Positions 13,081-25,190 of a stretch of 64,000 bases of DNA are shown here, piece after piece (position 1 is the first letter of the stretch; each line of letters opens with the position of its first letter). The position numbers and the translations under genes were made by a program. This DNA is from Sphagnum compactum. Lineage: Eukaryota > Bryophyta > Sphagnopsida > Sphagnales. The stretch covers positions 9,110,271 to 9,174,270 of the forward strand of contig OZ234499.1 in assembly GCA_965153455.1 (NCBI GenBank), read 5' to 3'. The notes below the pieces were generated by a model. The model made no database searches, was not told where the DNA came from, and worked only from the letters and a program-made list of their open reading frames with translations.

Positions 13081-15830
13081 AATTTTTATGGTATTGGCTT
13101 ACTGATGTGGTTTATGCCATTGTCTCAATTGAATGAATTTTTAAAAACAAAAATGGTATACCTTTTTAAGCCTAAGTCTAAAATATAAAATTCATTAAAA
13201 TTTGAAATTTGATTTAACCAATGACACTAACTACTCAAAATTTAAAATTTCACACACCTTTAGGTCTAACAATATGAAATCACCTCCATAAAATTCAACA
13301 AAATAAATAAATAAATAAAATTAACCATTTTAATACAACAATTACATCTTCTAACAAACTCCAAACAACCTTTAACTATTTTAAAACTAATTCCCAATGT
13401 CAAGTTTATCAAGTTTGTAGATCATCGACTTGCCAAGGGGTTAAAAGATTCATGCATGTTGGTTTGTTTTACATTTGTATGTGTTTTCTATGCATATCAA
13501 CTTATTGTATTAGCACAATTTTTCATTACATGTTGATTGGCCACATTTTGACATGATATATCTTTTTATGTCACCTTGTGTGGGCTATATTTTCCCTTAC
13601 CTTCTCTACATTGATTTTTCTTTTATTTAAAATTTAAAATTTGTAATTTATTTAACAGGTGCACCTTAATTGTTAATGAAGTGGTTTCCCATTGTACCAA
13701 GATTGTGGTTGGGGGTTTCATGGTTTGGGAGACATGGCAAACAAACAAACAACCTTTCATAATAGAAATATTACTAATGACTTTTGTATTGCCAAATTTT
13801 CATCATATTTTGACTTGAAAAATACAATTTCAACTTCTACAAAGGATTTCATGGAACAAATGTTCCAAATTTGGTCTAGATTTCAAATAGTAAAATTTCC
13901 AAATCACCAAATTTATGATAAGTTCCAATAGGTGGTCAAGAATATAAAAGAATTTTAGTTTATATATACATGTGTGTTTCTATAATTTTTTGGGCCACTA
14001 ATTTCCATTTTAGCTACACCACAAAAATGGCCCCAAAAAATACCTAACTCCATTTATGGTTATGATTTTTTTTTCTTAAACTATTTAATGTGAATGTTTT
14101 TAAATTTATAAAAAAAAATTGGGGTTTTTTTGGTGAAAATATTTTGTTTATTCAGTGAAGAAAAATGTAACAGCTAATGTGAACTAACACTTAAACTTTT
14201 ACCTTCACTTTTTTGAATAAAGCCTTTTTAAGAACGACAACACTTAGTGTTAACTTGAATACTAAGTTAATGTTAAGCATGTTAAATATAGACACAATGC
14301 ACACTTACAATGTTAAAGTTATTTTGACATGCAATGTTAACACTTTTATTGTTAACTTATTTAATTTTGAACTAGCCATTCATAAAAATGTTATGGAACA
14401 TACATTATGATGCTAAATAACATGAGTGTTTTGGATTCAAAAACAATGCCACCTTTATCTCCCTTTTAAAAGTTGACCTACTTTTTAAAATGATGAATCA
14501 AACATGGAATCATAATTTAGTACAATGGTATTTTTTTTTTCTTTCAAAATCAGTGATGCATCATCCAATATGTGATGTTCCCTTTTGTTCCATTACCAAG
14601 ATCTTCACAACCACCATCACCTTTTCTTGAGCATAGTCATTTAGTTATGTTTATCATTTCTTTGCTTCATGGTGTTTTTGTATTCTCCTCTTGTATTTTG
14701 TGTTTGTTTGCTCTCAATATTTTTGCTCTTCATTCATTTACAATTTCAAATGTTTGACTTTTTACTGCTTCACTTGCTTGTTTTCATTTTGTCACCAACA
14801 TCTTTTTCATGGCGTTCTGTTGTTGCATTGTTTTGTGGGTTGTCATCCAAGACTTTTTTTCATAGCATTGTGTTGTGTGTTATCATTAATATATTTTCTT
14901 CATAAAACACACCCCCATAAATAGTTGTGTTTTAGCAATAACATTGTGTTGTGCAAGTATAGGTTTTCATTAACAATGTTTTTTTTGTGTGGCATTTTGA
15001 ACAACTTTCATTTCAAGTAAGCTTCACTTTTCTTTGTTTTGTTTTATAATTCTTTTTTTTATCATTTTTTTTGTGTCGAATATCAAAATTCTTGTTGGTA
15101 ACAACTTTTTTTGGCTGTTGTTGTTACTATTGTATTATAACCTATTGCTTTAGTGTTGTGCTATTGAGCTATGCCATATTCAAATTTTTTTTTCCCAAAA
15201 TCCAATCTAGATAAGTTTTTTTCTTGCCTTTTCATTTTGCATTACATCAAAACATAGATGCAACACAAGATTAGGTGATTTTCATTATAATTGTATGTTG
15301 TTGTTCCAATTGGTGGATCATATTTTCAATTCCCATGTCCAAGTTTTGTTTTTGGATATGAATTTTTTTCCCATGGGTCCATCCATTTTTCTAAAAAATG
15401 TTCAATTTTTCCTATCTATAGTTGCATTTCATGAAAATTTTCAAAAGTCATGTGTTCTTGGTGTTCTATTGCAAGAATTAGGATATTGGGTGAAGTTAAG
15501 AAACACAACTTGATTATCAAAATTCCTACTCACTAAATATGAAGATGATCAATGGGTGGAGAACTTTTAAATGTTGAAGTCCACATTCTTTCAAACTGTT
15601 GACAAATTAAAACCAATGCTACTAAAAGAAAACACAAAGTATTAAAGATCCATCCTTGTTGAGATTTGTGTTTCATGTGTTATTTACAAACTTGCGCATG
15701 GTTACAATTTCTTTATTTGTAGTGAGTTATTTACAATAAGGAAGTCCATTATATCCTTTTAGTCTTACATTAATTCGTTGTACTAATAAATGTTATTTTC
15801 AAAAAATAATAATTTCATAACCTTTTTTGT
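13081..15830. other. AT-rich gene-free stretch with a dispersed repeat copy
   Basis: No gene is recognised. Bases 13788-14030 form one copy of a dispersed repeat also found at about 51625-51930 and, more weakly, at 58840-59030. Shared words include TACAAAGGATTT-CATGGA, TTTATGATA-GTTC, AATAGGT-GTCAAGAATATA, and a C(A/T)ACA(T/C)CACAAAA tail. The reading frames around 14572-14924 are compositionally biased (Phe/Leu/Ser) and overlap in several frames, so they are not called. Confidence 0.5.
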
Positions 15831-15839
15831 AACTTCAAC

Positions 15840-16642
15840 CATCATCTTATGAACTAAAGAATATTTCCTTTTCACCTCTAGCAAATTGAGCAACTATTGA
15901 TCCTTTTTTTCAACTTGCTTCATTGATTGATTTGGCAGTTTGGGGATTAAAAATTATTGGGATATTCAATAGGATAATGTTTTTTATTAGAGTCCTAGGG
16001 TTCATAGGTGGGGTCTTTAATGGTGTGGAAGCCTCTTGCAAGTTAACATGTCGAGTTGGAAATGGTGCGGTTTGAGGTTGTTCATATAACCAAGTGACAT
16101 TAGCACATATTATATGCAAAAACCTTGTCCATTGGATTCAAATTTTCATTTTTTAATATTGATTCTGGAATTACAAAATTGTCATTGACCTCAATGGGCT
16201 TTTATGGGATTTACCTAGTTGGCTTGTAAATGCTATTTTCATCATCCATTAGATCTTGCATGTGCGATGGCTGGAATATGGGCCTCTTGCCAAGGAATTT
16301 TTAAATATTCTTATATAATTTTCACCCAAAGTTATAAGGAAGCACATAAATTTTGTCTTGGATACTCATGGTCTAGTAATCATGATTGTGTTTGGTGATA
16401 GCCAATAATCGTATCTTTTTGAAATCTCTTACAAGGGAGCCCCACTTATTTTTGCATGTTGGATAATTTCTCACATGATTTGAACAACCCACAATTTTGA
16501 TTGTCATCAAAATTTTCCTCCATTTGGAAATTATTATTTCAAATTTGTGTTGACCATCCACTTCCACCAAGCTTGCCTCATGCTCTTTCTTCTTGGCTTG
16601 GATGAAAGCTAATATTTCTCCATGCTCCCAATTGCTTGCCAA
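15840..16642 (-). pseudogene. Myb/SANT-like ORF1 remnant of a PIF/Harbinger transposon (second copy)
   Basis: Eroded accessory DNA-binding gene on the minus strand. The N-terminal 90 residues (16642 down to 16373) show the trihelix/Myb-SANT-like pattern: NWEHGEILAFIQAKKKEHE, then a VDGQ block, SKWRKI, and CKNKWGSLVRDFKKIR, with regularly spaced Trp residues and basic helices. After a frame break, fragments at about 16330-16140 read KFLGKRPIFQPSHMQDLMDD, the second conserved block of these proteins. A further open stretch (15910-16119) reads NLQEASTPLKTPPMNPRT, a Pro-rich linker. Several stops separate the pieces. It is related to the fragment at 569-1130. No terminal repeats or transposase were found beside it. 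Confidence 0.75.
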
Positions 16643-19079
16643 GGTTTCTTCACCTATACCTTTACTATGGCTACAAAGTTTTGGTTTACAATTTGTTTTT
16701 TAACCTTTTTGTTTCTTACTTTGTGGATAAGTTGCTTTGTCATTGGGTGTTGATTGTGGGTGATTTGTTGAAAAGAATCCAAGTATGTTGTGAATATTCT
16801 TCTTTTAAATTATTTATTAACCTTTTGTAACCACACTGAACTTTTAACATTGAAGTTTGATTTTATTTAAAATTGATAAGGATTCAAGAATTGGTGTGTG
16901 TTCATGACATTGATTTTGTTTATGTGTAGAATTGATAAAGATTCAAAAAACTTACATTCTTTTGAACATCCAATGTCCTTGTCATAGCCAATGTGTGTCA
17001 CGAAATAATCCATGGTCTAGAACAATAGTGAGGAGCTATGATGATGCGATAATAATGATGGAACATGGAGCTCTAAAGCTTTTTAGTGGAGATGGCAAAG
17101 GAAAGAGACATAGGTGGGGTCATAGTTCATAGATGGTGAAGTTGACATAAGTGGGAAATGATGCGAATAATGGAATAGTCAATGCTTGATAGGGAACATA
17201 AAGGAACTTGATAAGGAATAGGAAAGGAACATAGAATAAGAGTTTTGTATATGAAACATGACATGGTTATAAAACATTGAAATGAAGCATTTGTTTTTGA
17301 GGTGGTATGAAATTTACAATGTTTCTGCAAAATTTGAAAAATATGAAAATGCTTTGATAACCTACGATCGATTTATCATCAACTAATTATTAGGATAACA
17401 CCAAATGCCACTTCAGATAACACATAGATATTTGTGTTCACTAACATTTTTGCTGTAAATAAGTGACAAATTAGTATGAATTTGTTAACATTTATTCAAT
17501 GTGCAATTATCAACAAGCCTCATTGCTACATAACTAACATTAAATTTTAGGAGTAAATGATGTGGCATTAATGTTAAGAAGATGTTAACACCCATTATTA
17601 ATTTTTTTTAAAAATTTTAAATTTTATAACCAAACACCAATGTTACCTAAAGCATCGAAAATGACAAAATAGTTCAATGTTAGCATGCATCCAAAAATGT
17701 ATATTCTCATTTCTTTTCTTTCCCTATTTCTTTGTATCTTCCCTTTCTCTCTTCATTTCTCTTTCCATCTTTTTTAATCTTCCACCCCCTTTTTCTCCTT
17801 GCCTTTCCTTTCTTCACAAAGATTACATTGAAACTTGAAAACGTGAAAAATAACAATAAAAAACAAAAAACAACACAATGAAAACCAAAAAGAAAAAAAG
17901 AACAAAATTTCTATGTCCAAAAGACAACAAAACTTACACTTTTAATGAAACCAAAACACAAAGATTGATTTTAAACTTGAAAATGAGAAAAAATCAAAAG
18001 TAGAAAACCACAAAGAAGGGGGGAGGAAAAAAAAGGAAACAATGAAAAAAGATAATGGTGAAAAAAAGGGGAAAAAAAATCAAATGGGAGAAAGAAAAGG
18101 AAGAAACATTAATTTATAGGTGTGGATGGATTGCAACCTCCAAAATATAAGTCAATGTTAATTATCACTTAACATCCCGTGTGGACATATTAAAATAATC
18201 TACTATCGTAGTACCTTTACCATTTCAGCATAAATTTAATTTTTTTTTGTTTATTTAAAAATTTGAAAAAATATTTCTTATTTGTGCCAAAATTTTAATA
18301 AAATCAAAAATTTCATTATCAAGGTTTGAACCTTAAACCTCCAAGGATAGGGTTTTAATATTGAAGAGACTATTCCATATCATTGATGGTGTGTTTATTA
18401 TTATGTATAAGGATTACGTGTCAAAATTTTCAGAATTAAAAAACCAAGTGCCGAAATTAAGATTTAAAATTTGGTTAATTATTCGGCTATCTATTGCCGA
18501 AATGGGAAAGCTACTATGGTGTTGTGGCAACTTATACAATGTTAAATTTTTTTTGTGATGATGCACTTTGTTAATGTTAAGGTGATGTTAGTTCGAACCC
18601 CTAAACACGAAGTGTGTGGCCATACTTGTAGAGCTAGTAAGTAACCAAAGAGATGATCAATTTGGACACAAATACCCTGATTTAGTCAAGGGATGGGATA
18701 TATCTATAATAGTTAGAAGCAACCTCACAAACTTTGAGGGTTTAACCAGGGTACCAAGGTAGGTAGGCTGGTTAACTTAACCCAAGGCACATTTTATTAG
18801 CCCCTTTTTAAAAAATTAACTTGTCATGGTTTATAGTTTATACCACTTTGGGTATTTGAGACATTGAATGTGAAGCACTGAAGTGGTGTTGTAATAAATT
18901 TAAAGGGGAGTTTGTTTTAGTAGGTACACTTTTGGACTCTTTTGCTTGTTGGGATTATGTCCATTATAATGGCATTATAATTGAATGTCATGGGATTTTG
19001 TCTTTGTTTTCATCTATTTTTCGCTCCTTCTTTAAGTTCACGTAGTGCGAATTAATGACCCATTGAGGCATCCGAAGAG
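16643..19079. other. AT-rich gene-free stretch
   Basis: No gene is recognised. There is a pyrimidine-rich then purine-rich switch at about 17700-18090 (TTTCTTTCC words, then AAAGAAAAAG words) that could fold as an imperfect inverted repeat. One isolated copy of the ~160-bp repeat of 11.8-13.0 kb lies at 18785-18905. Words such as TTAATGTTAAG recur at 17560, 18150 and 18575. Confidence 0.5.
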
Positions 19080-20495
19080 AAATCAAAAGAATATATGAGA
19101 AATTCTAACAGCCGTTGATCTCTATCTCAACGGTGGCCCTTCGCGGATTCGTGTGTAGCGCTTTCTTTGCGCGCATCGGATTCCGAGCCACGCGTGGGAC
19201 ACCGCAGTGAGTCGCGCGCCAGCGAGCGAGTCTTTGTCTGTCTTTCTCTGAGGAGCGAGCGAGACTCGTCGGTCGTAATGTCGTGATGAGCAGCAGCAGC
19301 TCCTGGTCATTTATTGGAAGTTTTGGCTGCACAAATTGCGGTAGAAATATGACCAGGATGATGATGATTATAAATCAAACGGATTTGCATTTACAGACAT
19401 TGCGTCAGAAGACAATAATCACGTCCATCAAATCTCCTGATGACCAGAGCCCCGAAAAGACGGACGAACTTCCAAGCACGGAGAGAAGAAAGAGAACACA
19501 AAGAAACAGAGAGAGAAAAGAAGAAGAAGAAGAAAGAGAACAGAAACACAGAGACAGAAGAGAGAGAAAAAGAAAAGAGAAAGAAATCGAGAGAAACAGA
19601 CGGGGGTCCCAGGCAGCGGCAGGAGCAGTTGATGTAATAACAATAAAGTATCGAAGTGTGTAAGTAAGGGCTTGGTGGCGGAAAACTGACTGGAAGTTGC
19701 ACTATTTGGAAAGAATTTTTCTGGCGCTGCTGTTGCTGCTGCTGCAGCTGCTTCTGTTTTGTTTTGTTATTGTTGTTGTTTTAAATTTTGTTTTAAAAAA
19801 GAAGAAAAAGTTCTCTGATGGTACTAGGGTCGGTGCCCGCCGGCTGTTGCATGAGAGTTCAGTTTCGACAACTTTGGATAAATGTCGTTATGGGGTTGTT
19901 GTTGTTGTACTTTGGGGTTGTTCTTCTTTTGCTGCAAGTTTGTTGTAGCCTGTAATGTGCAGTAGTCAACGTAGAAGTTTAGCAGGCGAGAATGGGGTTT
20001 CTCATGTGTTGGTCATCATGGGCGCAGTGGTGAAGAAGAAGAAGAAGAATAACAACAACAAGGGATCAAACTAGCTGCGGGGATCAAGCTGCATTGACAT
20101 TGTAGACATTAGTATTACTATTGTCTAATAGGTTGTGGTCGCCGCGAGCTCGAGAGGTTTTGCAGTGGGAGAAGAAGAAGAAGCTTTGCTACTGCATTGC
20201 AAGTTCTTTTTGATGTAGTGGGTAGTTTTGTTTTCGCTGCAGCAGTCCACAAGAAGGGTTTGTTATTTGTGCTTTCTTGCTTGCTTGCTGCAGAAGGAGC
20301 TGCATGTGTTGCAGGGAGCTTCTTCATCGTCAACAGTATTTCTAGTGCCCATTGTGTATCTGCTCTCGAGCTCTCCTGTAGTTTGTGAAGCTCAAGTGGT
20401 GGCAGTAGGAAGTGTGCAGTTTGATGATCACACACTCCTGAACATGAAGAAGAAGAACAAGAGCTAGGTTGCAGTTGGAAGTAGAGAGAAAGGAA
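19080..20495 (+). promoter_or_regulatory. Promoter and probable 5' leader of the NLR gene, with GAA and GCA microsatellites
   Basis: Composition changes sharply at about 19100 from AT-rich to GC-rich with many CpGs (for example GCGCGCATCGG and CGCGCGCCAGCGAGCG). Purine-rich GAGA/GAAGAA tracts (19490-19600) and GCTGCT/GCAGCA runs follow. A near-consensus donor, GTGT|GTAAGTAAGG, sits at 19660. A possible acceptor, GGTTGCAG, ends at about 20473, 22 bases before the ATG, so a leader intron is likely. The reading frames in this stretch, on both strands, look like microsatellite artefacts. Transcription start and leader splicing are inferred, not shown. Confidence 0.5.
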
Positions 20496-23400
20496 ATGGG
20501 GAGACAGACTGCGAAAACCCCTGATCCGCAGCAGCAGGTGGGGAAGAACCAGCAGCAGCAGCAGCAGCATCTGAGTAGCGACAAATCATGTGGGAGTCCG
20601 AGAGGACGAGGAGGAGTTAGAGCGGCAGGGAGCATGTTCACAGTGGAGAAACTGGATCTTTGCCAAATGAGAAAGTCCTTCACAAAATCCAACTCCACAG
20701 ATCAGAGCCCGCGGCTTCACTCAGTTTTTAGCTCCAACAGTGTGAGCAACAACAGCAACAACAAGACCCACAACAACAGCAATTTGGTGATCAGTCCCCG
20801 CAACTCGGTCCAAGAGAGGAGTGTCTCCAGGCAGCTGGATTTCAGCTCTCCCAAGAGTGTGACTTCCAAAGGACTAGGACAACAGATAGTGATTAGCCCT
20901 CAGTGCAAGCAGCTGGGCCTGAATGTCAGTCCACGACCATCCGAGAGTGTGGCTTCCAGTCTGGGCAACAGCCAGAGACTGTCAGAAACTGGAGATGCTG
21001 ACTCGGTGGCCAAATACTACACTGGAGGAGCTGTCTGTATTGATGAGCTTCGACAAATTGAGAATGTGCTTCATGCCTCTGGAGCTCGATTGGATGAGCT
21101 CTACAAGAAGGTACGCTTTGCAAGGTCTCCTCCTCCTCCTCCTCCTTCTTCACCATTTTTGCAAACCTCTGCTGCAGCAGGTCAGTTGACTGTCACCATG
21201 ACAAACAGAAAAATTGTGCTGCAATCCTGAAGCTGGGGTATGTATGTACATACACTTGTTGCTTTCTTGAAGGTCACGGAAACTGGCTTCAAGGACCATG
21301 CCTCAGTGTTTGAGAGCTTGCAATGGGACATACTGAAGGAGACAGGGTACTTGAGCTGGTTTGGACTGGCATTCATACTTGCTGGTTTCTTGAGCTCCCA
21401 CTGCGGAGAGGAAGAAGAGGATCCGCACGAACTTGTGAGCACCCATTGGCATGCTCTCAAAGCTCAAACTGATTCCATCATCGATCAATTGGATGAGCTC
21501 AACTTGTGTCTCGAGACTGACAGCAATATCTACAAACTGGTGGCTGGAACCCTTCTCTATTGCTGTGCTGTCATCCGTCATCTTGAACAGAAACCTAAGA
21601 AGTGAGTTGAATCTCTTCATTCTCTCTCTTGCTGTCTCCCCCAGCTAGCTGCTCCTGTGCTCCAGAAGACCCAACATTGTTCCAAGCTTTTCTGAAGTAA
21701 AGTCTTCTTTTGGGTTTTGAAAGAATTGTGCAATGTGTAGCTTCCCTCTTGAGGAGAAGCAATCATGAGCAGCAGCAGCAGCAACAACAACCTCAATTGA
21801 CAGAAGAACTAAACTCCTTGTTGGTCAAAATTATAGGTGCATGTGCTTCGGGTCACGTCCGGATGGTACTTGGAAGCTGCAAATTGACAGCATCATATGT
21901 GAGCTGAAAGCTCTGCAGGACAATTTGAACTTTGCAATGCTTGCAGCAGTTGGGAACCGAGTTGCACAACCAATGATGAGTCCTCCAACTGCAGTAGTTC
22001 CCACTATGACCACCACCAACAATAAGGGACCAACAGTTCTTCCACAAGAACAGCAGCAGTGGCGGCAGCGGCAGCAGCTCAACCCAGGAACTGTTGGCAT
22101 TGATGAACATGTCACGCAGATCATTGATTTCATCAAGAAGAATGGTGTCTGCGTGGTGGGAATTCATGGGCAGTCTGGCCTTGGGAAGACAACTCTCCTG
22201 AATGAAATTGTGGCCAAGATTGAAAACTCTGAGAAGCGTTTGTTTGCATACATCGAAATGACTGACGATCTTCGAAGATTGCAATCATCTTTGCTGCTAC
22301 AACTTGGGGGAGGCAAAAGGGATTTCCAAACCACTTCACATGGGCGCAGTGCAATCCTGTATCAACTGCGCAAACTCAAACAGCAACACAAGGTGGTTCG
22401 CATTGCGATCGACAACCTTTCTGATGTGCGTTTTGTTGGACAGCTTTTCCCACACAGTCTGGGTAAAGTCCTTCCTGCGAATAGCTCCATCCTCATTACT
22501 TGTCCCTCAGTTGCAATTGCAAATAAAGTTGATCAATTGTGTCGCACCACGATTTCAGCTTATCACTACCTGCCTTTCAAGCTACCTCAGTTGGCACCCG
22601 AGCATGCAAAGGCACTCTTTCTCTTTCATGTTGCGGCAGGGTCTGTCCATACCTCACTACCTATGGAGGATGATGACACCATATTCTCCAAGTATGGAGA
22701 CTTGGCAGAACAATTCCTGCTGTTGTGTGAGGGGCTTCCTGTGGCACTCAAGGTTGTGGGCCACTACTTCTCCAACTCTGCCAACTGCAATGAGGAGAAT
22801 TGGACAGCTGTAGCAAAGCGAATGAAGATGGTTGAGGAGGAAATGGAGACTTCTGAAGACCGCATGTTTGCAAAGTTGATGGTAAAAGGACTGAACACCC
22901 CACAACTGTGCAGACTGTTAAAAGGAGTTTTCTCTGTATGGAGTGGTCAAGCCCCCCCTGCCTATTTTGTTGGGTAGTAAGGTGCCAGGCAAGCCTGTTA
23001 GGGCAAGCCGGCTGATGCACCCAACAACATAATGGGCAAGGATCGGGCCATAATTCCTCAACATTAAGGCTGAGGTGGCAGATTCAACAATTTCAGGGAA
23101 AATAAAGTGCATGCTTAACAGAAACATTTATGTCACTATTACAAGTATATGATCATCACCAGAAGATTATGTCATATAATGTGGTCCAAAACATGACATA
23201 ATCAGGCCTTAATATTTTGTGTCTACTCCGCTCTTGACATGTTTCCTTTTCCGTTGTGAGAATAGTGATATCTAGATGGAATGACAAACTGGGGAGGGGG
23301 TTGGGAATACATACAGGTCATTTTTGAGAAGCTCAGTTTGGGACAAAAGGAGGCATTTCTAGACATTGCAACATTTTTCCAGTCCTGGGATTGGAGAATA

Positions 23401-25190
23401 GTGGAACGGGTGATCGGGAAACGGCAGCTGGGTCAATTGATCAATCAGGGCCTTGTGCATGCGAAGCTTAGGGATATTGAAAGCATCTCGGGTATTGTGC
23501 AGTTCACATGCTACTCTGAGCAACCATGGAAGACGGAGATGGTGATGATGCATGACTTGCTGTATGCCATCGCCTGCAGGCGAGCTCATGGTAATCGTGT
23601 GCACTCTGAAGATCAGGCACATTTACCGGATCGACTCTTGATGGACAGCCCTGGCATGGTAATTAACATCTTCAGCAAAACCACAGTGTGACAAATGCTC
23701 TGTTCATTGACATCTTTTCCATTCTGTGCATGTGCAAGCTCTTGACATCTTGGTATCTTTGATTTGCAGGAACTAAGCCAGGTGCAAGGACTGTCGCTGA
23801 TAAACTGCAAAGAGCCCTTGCAAGGCACGATGCTTGAGAAAATGCAGGACTTACGAATCATCATACTACACAACATTGCCATCAAAGGCTTCTGCAGCAA
23901 GGCGTTGAATCAGGTTCAGTTCCTCTACTGGGGCAAAAGTCATGTTTCACAGGAAGTACGTTTACCTTTCCAAATCGGGAAGCTACGGAAGTTGGAGATG
24001 ATGATCCTTCGTGCTCATGAAATTGACCTCCTCATGAAGGTTTTGATCAAACACTTCTCTTATATTTATAAATGTCCTGTGAATCCTGCAATTTTCTCCT
24101 TGCCATTTTTGAAACAGTTTTACGAATCATCATACTACACAACATTGCCATCAACTGCTGCAAGGATTTTACGATTTGTGAACTTTGCTGAAAACCGGGT
24201 TGGTTTTTTGGCTTGTAGTTTCCCCCGCAACTGAAGGATCTGACCATCATAGGTTGCAACAACATGGAGGAGCTGCCAGAGACTCTGCTTGTTCTGGCAA
24301 CCTTACTGGAGCTTCACCTCATCAGCTGCAACAGACTCCATGACCTGACTCCTGCATTCAGTAGCTTGAAGATGCTGCGCCGATTCCGGTTGGAGAATTG
24401 TCTCAGTATCCAACAGCTACCGAAATGTATTGGGGCCCTCACAAATCTTTATGAGTTAGACCTCTCAGGTTGTGCCAACCTCAGCATGCTTTCTTCAGAG
24501 ATTGGGAACCTTGTCAGTTTGAACAAGCTCAATCTCTCATATTGCAAATCCCTTGTCCGGCTGCCATCAGAGATTGGATGTTTGAAGAATCTAACAAGCC
24601 TTAACCTAGCACACTTAATGATCATGAGTTTGCCTGTTGAAATCGGACATCTGCGGGCTCTTGAAGATCTCTCTCTTTCCGGGTGTGCTCAACTGGATAA
24701 GCTTCCAAAAGAAATTGGTTTCTTGGCTTCACTGTTGAGACTGAATCTGAGCTCCTGTACAGCGTTGAAGGAACTTCCAAAGGAAATTGGGAAGCTGATC
24801 TCATTGCAGAGGCTGTCTCTCAACTCATGCTCTGCATTGTCAAGACTTCCAGACGAGTTTTATGAGCTTGTTTCACTCCAGTCCCTTGATCTTGACTACT
24901 GCAAATTACTGGCACATTTGTCTCCTGCTATCTGCAATCTACGCTCATTGCAGCGGTTATCCCTCAACTGCTGCACTCGGCTAACCTGGCTACCAACTGA
25001 AATCTCAACTCTCCCCTCTATTCAGGTTGTGAATCTGGTTGGGTGTACAGGGCTCAAACCTGAACAGCCCAAGGAGATGCAGAAAATTACACGCGAAAAT
25101 TCCAGAGCTGCCCACAAGGATCACAGTGACTTAGTCACTCTCGAAGGTCCCAAGAATCGGAGCTTTAAACTCTACAGCATGACAAACTGA
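20496..25190 (+). CDS. NLR immune receptor (NB-ARC plus leucine-rich repeats) with an unrecognised N-terminal domain
   Basis: Predicted intracellular immune receptor of 1,190 residues. Exons by GT-AG sites and phase: 20496-21110, 21273-21601, 21837-22881, 23317-23658, 23770-24039, 24219-25190. The ATG at 20496 has a purine at -3 and G at +4. Residues 1-170 are polyQ/polyN/Ser-rich and look disordered. Residues 170-360 look helical, with a hydrophobic stretch FGLAFILAGFL. The NB-ARC holds the P-loop GIHGQSGLGKTT (Lys432), a kinase-2-like VVRIAIDNLSD, a GLPVAL motif and, in exon 4, FEKLSLGQKEAFLDIATFF and MHDLL (His742). Exons 5-6 (from about residue 780) encode LRRs of about 24 residues with LPKEIGKLISLQRLSLNSC-type units. 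No TIR, classical coiled-coil, RPW8, kinase or hydrolase signature is seen. Kinase-2 ends in Asp-Asn, not the usual Asp-Asp. Family assignment is firm; exon 1 and its start are the least certain. Confidence 0.92.
23851..24154 (+). repeat. 35-bp direct repeat, one copy in NLR exon 5 and one in intron 5
   Basis: The 35 bases at 23851-23885 (coding, LRIIILHNIAIK region) recur identically at 24120-24154 inside the following intron. Both begin TTACGAATCATCATACTACA and end TTGCCATCAA. A weaker match follows (CTGCAGCAAGG against CTGCTGCAAGG). The intronic copy directly follows a TTTTTGAAACAG that looks like a splice acceptor. This is a relic of a duplicated LRR exon, or a pseudo-exon. Confidence 0.9.

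Noticed and set aside
19283-19702. Frames on both strands in the NLR leader (Lys/Glu/Arg-rich or Ser/Phe-rich)
   Set aside because: Products of GAGA/GAAGAA microsatellites, overlapping in several frames.
20118-20698. Minus-strand frames of 118-150 codons opposite NLR exon 1
   Set aside because: Antisense shadows of the CAG/GAA-rich leader and exon 1. They contain only Leu/Ser-rich repeats and no domain.
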